Shown: piece after piece, positions 55,714-64,000 of the stretch
Layout: each line of letters opens with the position of its first letter
Numbering within the stretch: the stretch's first letter is position 1
NCBI RefSeq assembly: GCF_036324505.1
Contig: NC_086360.1
Coordinates: forward strand, 15,407,293-15,471,292
DNA: 64,000 nucleotides
Source of the DNA: Eleginops maclovinus
Lineage: Eukaryota > Chordata > Actinopteri > Perciformes > Eleginopidae
Direction: 5' to 3'
Program-made: the position numbers and the translations under genes
Notes under the pieces: generated by a model
Seen by the model: the letters and a program-made list of their open reading frames with translations, nothing else
Told to the model about the DNA's origin: nothing
The model's database searches: none

Positions 55714-56790
55714 TGTCACGGTGAACGCCCCTTTTTCGTCGTCGGCAGTCAAGCGGAACTAATTATCACTCGCATGTGAACACTCGAGCAGGAAAAGAAG
55801 ACGCACGCAGTTCCGGCTTAATATCTGTTTAAAAAGACAAACGTCAGTAAAGCACGAGGAGAGTAAGAGGCGGCATTCTCATCGAGCTCTTCCGAAGTTG
55901 TGCTGAATCTGGTACCAATTATTCAAAGACTGAACAGACAGCCGGTAAGATCGCTACGTTAAGACTTTGTTGCGAGTGCCACTTGTTGATTGTTTGATGG
56001 ACGCCGACGACGCATTTGAATGCTGCCGCGGGAAAGTCATTTGTGTTTGTGCACGGTAGTATCTGCTTTTGTGTTGTAAATATTCACGGGTAGTGCAGAA
56101 TGTATTGTGGAAACGTTGGTTAGTCAGTTTTATTGTAGTTTGCTTAATTCAGTGATTTAGCTCTTTGATATGGAATACTGCTGTGATGGATTGGCATAAA
56201 GCCATGGTTTAAAACGTGCATAGTCCTAGATCATATGAAGTTTGTCTAAAATGAATTGCTGAAATTGCACATTGTAACTTGGTGGGAGTGAATATGTATT
56301 GTAAATATTTATATGGGAAAAAATGGTGTGCTAAACATGCTGCTAACAATTTAACTGTTTAGTGATCCATGTGGTTGATCAGTCACTCATTGTGGTTCTC
56401 GTATTAGAAAATGTAGGCTAATTTAATATCTGTGATGGATTCAAGCTAAAATGATTAACTTAACAAATGTGTTTATTTATATACATGTGGTTATTTATTT
56501 ATATATATATGTGGTTATTTATACATGTGTGTGTCAGGTCAAACATTTTGATAATTGATCATTGTTGATTCCTGTGCCTATTTTTATAAGAGATGTGCAA
56601 ATTTGTAAATGGTTGGTGTTCTCTGGTTTTTAAGGTTTTTCACCTGTACTGTCTGGGCTACAAAAGGAATAAATCGGATAAAGATACAAGAAGCCTGGTC
56701 ATTGAGTGAAACCCAGTTAAAACATTCAGAATTGGTGCCTCCCTATCAAGTGGGGGTTAAGCACAGCCAAAAAAGACGGAACACTTGACA
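55714..56790 (+). repeat. 3' LTR
   Basis: The LTR is 1,077 bp, starts TGTCACGGTG and ends CACTTGACA. It matches the 5' LTR throughout with no substitution or gap noticed on reading both. It carries AATAAA at 56668-56673. Confidence 0.96.
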
Positions 56791-56795
56791 GCCTT
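56791..56795. repeat. target site duplication, right copy (GCCTT)
   Basis: Matches 48828-48832. Removing the element and one copy restores AACAGCCTTAAATTCC as the empty site. Confidence 0.93.

Positions 56796-64000
<7,205 letters not shown>

Larger units (their letters stand above)
48833..56790 (+). mobile_element. BEL/Pao LTR retrotransposon, 7,958 bp, structurally complete
   Basis: Two 1,077-bp LTRs (48833-49909 and 55714-56790), starting TGT and ending ACA, flank a leader, one long gag-pol frame and a purine-rich tract. The domain order PR-RT-RNaseH-IN with a DUF1759-like Gag and a DUF5641-like end identifies BEL/Pao; there is no envelope-like frame. A 5-bp GCCTT duplication surrounds it. 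The LTRs read as identical with a constant offset of 6,881 bp, so the insertion is recent. The reverse transcriptase core carries an in-frame deletion, so this copy is probably not autonomous. Confidence 0.96.

Overview
This window looks like a non-coding, accessory stretch of a teleost fish genome. The evidence is the very dense long CA/TG microsatellites (about 17 arrays, roughly 2.1 kb or 3% of the window), decayed fish-type LINE tails (L1-like, L2-like, RTE/Rex-like), a Tc1/mariner deletion derivative, an AT-rich background and one complete BEL/Pao LTR retrotransposon. There is no bacterial-style gene organisation, no rRNA or tRNA that I can see, and no confidently recognised host gene.

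Layout. 1-21 kb: single-copy AT-rich DNA with CA/TG arrays, a 5'-truncated L1-like LINE (about 1.78-2.82 kb, split by a TG array) and a nested palindromic tandem repeat at 17.4 kb. 21.3-22.1 kb: L2-like LINE 3' end. 22.27-22.61 kb: a possible small host gene or pseudogene with an RFX X-box-like site, an ATG, a 116-nt intron and a second exon with one frameshift. 22.7-39 kb: microsatellites and a LINE tail at 34.6-35.1 kb. 39.23-40.48 kb: Tc1-like element with both inverted repeats and TA target sites. 42.97-46.18 kb, minus strand: three phase-compatible candidate exons that could encode a small secreted six-cysteine protein, with old transposon fragments in its putative introns. 48.83-56.79 kb: the BEL/Pao element. 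56.8-64 kb: AT-rich flank with two more long TG arrays and a polypurine stretch.

The BEL/Pao element is the clearest functional unit. Two 1,077-bp LTRs, identical as far as I can read, are flanked by the 5-bp target duplication GCCTT and enclose one uninterrupted 1,856-codon gag-pol frame. Gag (DUF1759-like plus Cys/His clusters), a retropepsin-like segment, RNase H, HHCC/DDE integrase and a DUF5641-like C-terminus can all be followed in order. The reverse transcriptase, however, has lost its fingers and first palm block in frame, so the copy keeps YVDD but lacks the first catalytic aspartate region. It is therefore young but probably reverse-transcriptase-dead, and would depend on a relative in trans or have been damaged during its own last copying. 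This, the PBS-like site lying inside the LTR, and the two candidate host genes are the observations most worth checking.
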